A DNA stretch of 15,398 bases from contig JAUIEM010000239.1 of the NCBI GenBank assembly GCA_030428695.1, forward strand, positions 1-15,398. The letters are read 5' to 3'. Below are positions 14,134 through 15,398 of the stretch, one piece after another; position 1 is the stretch's first letter, and the number at the start of each line of letters is the position of its first letter. Made by a program: the position numbers and the translations under genes. Source of the stretch: a bacterium. Its GTDB lineage: Bacteria > Planctomycetota > J058 > JAJDCP01. Under the pieces are notes generated by a model, which saw only the letters and a list, made by a program, of their open reading frames with translations, was not told the DNA's origin and searched no databases.

Positions 14134-15398
14134 ATGAAATGGTCGCGATGGAGTCTACTGGTCGTCTTCCTGGTCGGGTGCCAGTCCGTGCCCGACGCCA
14201 GGAGAGAGCTGCCTCCTCCCCAGCAGGACAACGGTCCGGGTGGACGGACGGGCCCCGTGCCCGGGGGCGGCGGAGCCATCGGCGAGATCGCCGACCAGAT
14301 CCTGCAGAACGAGGAGCGCCGTGAGGTCTCCGAGGCCTACGTCCGTCAGGGCAAGGCGCAGTACGAGGCCTTCGACTACGAGCGCGCCCGCCGGGCGTTC
14401 GAAGAGGCCTACCGGGTCGATCCCTCGAACCCCAAGGCGCGCCTCTGGCTCGACAAGATCTACAACATCCTCGGCATCCGCGAGGGTGAGATCGCCGACG
14501 CGGGGCGGCGTTTCGCCGACCGCCGCCTCGTGCAGATCAAGCAGAACGAAGTCGAGATGAAGCGGCTGTTCGCCGAGGCCAAGGTCGAGTACGAGCGCGG
14601 CAACTACGACGAAGCGCTCGAGGGCTTCGAGCGGGTGCTCGAGATCATCCGCTGGTTCCCCTACAACATCGACCATGCCGCGACCCGCGAAGAGACCGTC
14701 GGCTGGATCGAGAAGACCGAGCGCAAGAAGGAAGAGGCCGACCAGCTCTACCGCGAGACCCTCGAGCGCACCGGCGCGGCCGAGGCCCTCGCCGAGCGGC
14801 AGGCCAACCTGCGCAAGGTCGAGGCGCGCCTCGACGCCCTGTACGACAAGGCGGTCGACTTCTTCGAACGCGAGCGCTACGCCAGCTGCGAGCGCACCTG
14901 CGAGGACATCCTTCGCACCGATCCGGACAACAAGGCCGCCGAAGACCTTCGCTTCCGCTCGATCCAGGCGCGTCACCTCGCGACCGAGATCCGCAACTTC
15001 GAGCTGCACGTCGAGAACATGCGGCGCCAGCTCGAGCATGTCGACGCGACGGCGGTGCCGATCCAGGACATCCTGACCTTCCCCGACCGCGACTTCTGGG
15101 ATACGGTGCGCAACCGCGAGATCCCGATCAGCTCTGCTCTCGAGGGGCGGCAGTACTCCGAAGCCGAGAAGAAGATCCAGTCGCTGCTCGAGAATTTCCG
15201 GGTCAACTTCAACTTCACCGCCGAGATGACGCTGGCCGAGCGCGTCGACGAGATCCGCCGCAACACGCGGCTGCCGATCGTGTTGACCAACGACGCCCGC
15301 GACATCGGCGACGAAGAGACGACCCCGCTGATCCTGACCGACGCGCCGGTCGGCGTCGCCCTGCGGCACCTGGTCAGCCAGTACGACGACCTGACCTA
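14134..15398 (+). CDS. TPR lipoprotein leading into an STN/secretin-type domain (PilQ-like, 3' end outside window)
   Basis: The first 421 codons of a protein running off the right edge. MKWSRW, a hydrophobic stretch and LVGC at 13-16 form a lipobox with Cys16 as the lipidated residue. A Pro/Gly-rich linker at 24-50 follows, then TPR-like helical pairs at about 66-100 (QYEAFDYERARRAFEEAYRV), 144-175 (EYERGNYDEALEGFERVL) and 235-268 (DFFERERYASCERTCEDIL), a coiled-coil-prone region, and from about 355 a beta/alpha domain (FTAEMTLAERVDEIRRNTRLPIVL; LILTDAPVGVALRHLV) typical of secretin N0/STN domains. Position and this order suggest the outer-membrane secretin of the pilus locus; the pore domain lies outside the window. 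GGAGG at 14120-14124 precedes the ATG by nine bases. A non-secretin TPR/STN lipoprotein remains possible. Confidence 0.82.
   Translation, partial: MKWSRWSLLVVFLVGCQSVPDARRELPPPQQDNGPGGRTGPVPGGGGAIGEIADQILQNEERREVSEAYVRQGKAQYEAFDYERARRAFEEAYRVDPSNPKARLWLDKIYNILGIREGEIADAGRRFADRRLVQIKQNEVEMKRLFAEAKVEYERGNYDEALEGFERVLEIIRWFPYNIDHAATREETVGWIEKTERKKEEADQLYRETLERTGAAEALAERQANLRKVEARLDALYDKAVDFFERERYASCERTCEDILRTDPDNKAAEDLRFRSIQARHLATEIRNFELHVENMRRQLEHVDATAVPIQDILTFPDRDFWDTVRNREIPISSALEGRQYSEAEKKIQSLLENFRVNFNFTAEMTLAERVDEIRRNTRLPIVLTNDARDIGDEETTPLILTDAPVGVALRHLVSQYDDLT

Overview
All genes read rightward on the + strand of a strongly GC-rich sequence. There are 14 coding regions (the first and last cut by the window edges), no RNA gene that I can see, and two copies of a roughly 193-bp palindromic dispersed repeat. 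An LptD-like outer-membrane barrel, a lipoprotein-anchored secretin-type protein and PilM/PilN/PilT homologues point to a diderm Gram-negative. The PilM-fused pilus locus with a TPR/STN-type lipoprotein resembles the PVC group (Planctomycetota/Verrucomicrobiota-like), but the phylum is an inference and not certain.

Layout. (1) 1-2374: 3' end of a PilT retraction ATPase, coaX (type III pantothenate kinase) and a divergent MnmE-like GTPase lacking the usual C-terminal Cys motif, closely spaced or overlapping. (2) 2371-7125: a sigma70-type promoter, a DegT/DnrJ/EryC1 aminotransferase, repeat copy 1 inserted exactly at its stop codon, an LptD-like outer-membrane protein, coaD and a RidA-family deaminase. 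(3) 7196-8598: a promoter, a bifunctional-nuclease-fold (DUF151) protein and a family-4-like uracil-DNA glycosylase with an altered His motif. (4) 8674-15398: a near-consensus promoter followed by a pilus or secretion-like locus: a PilM-PilN fusion, a PilO-position membrane protein, a membrane-anchored fibronectin-III-like protein, repeat copy 2 and a GC-rich hairpin, a paralogue of the FnIII-like protein, and a TPR lipoprotein entering an STN/secretin-type domain at the right edge.

How they fit. The pilT fragment and the pilMN-to-secretin block would supply parts of one type IV pilus-like envelope machine: retraction motor, cytoplasmic/inner-membrane platform, periplasmic connectors and outer-membrane pore. 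The aminotransferase plus LptD-like barrel suggest surface-polysaccharide or LPS assembly. CoaX and CoaD are two steps of coenzyme A synthesis in neighbouring operons.

The least ordinary signals are the palindromic repeat, with covarying terminal arms and a 5-bp TTGAG flanking duplication that lets the empty site be reconstructed, and the pair of FnIII-like pilus-locus proteins sharing a WATHRRPLILRR box.
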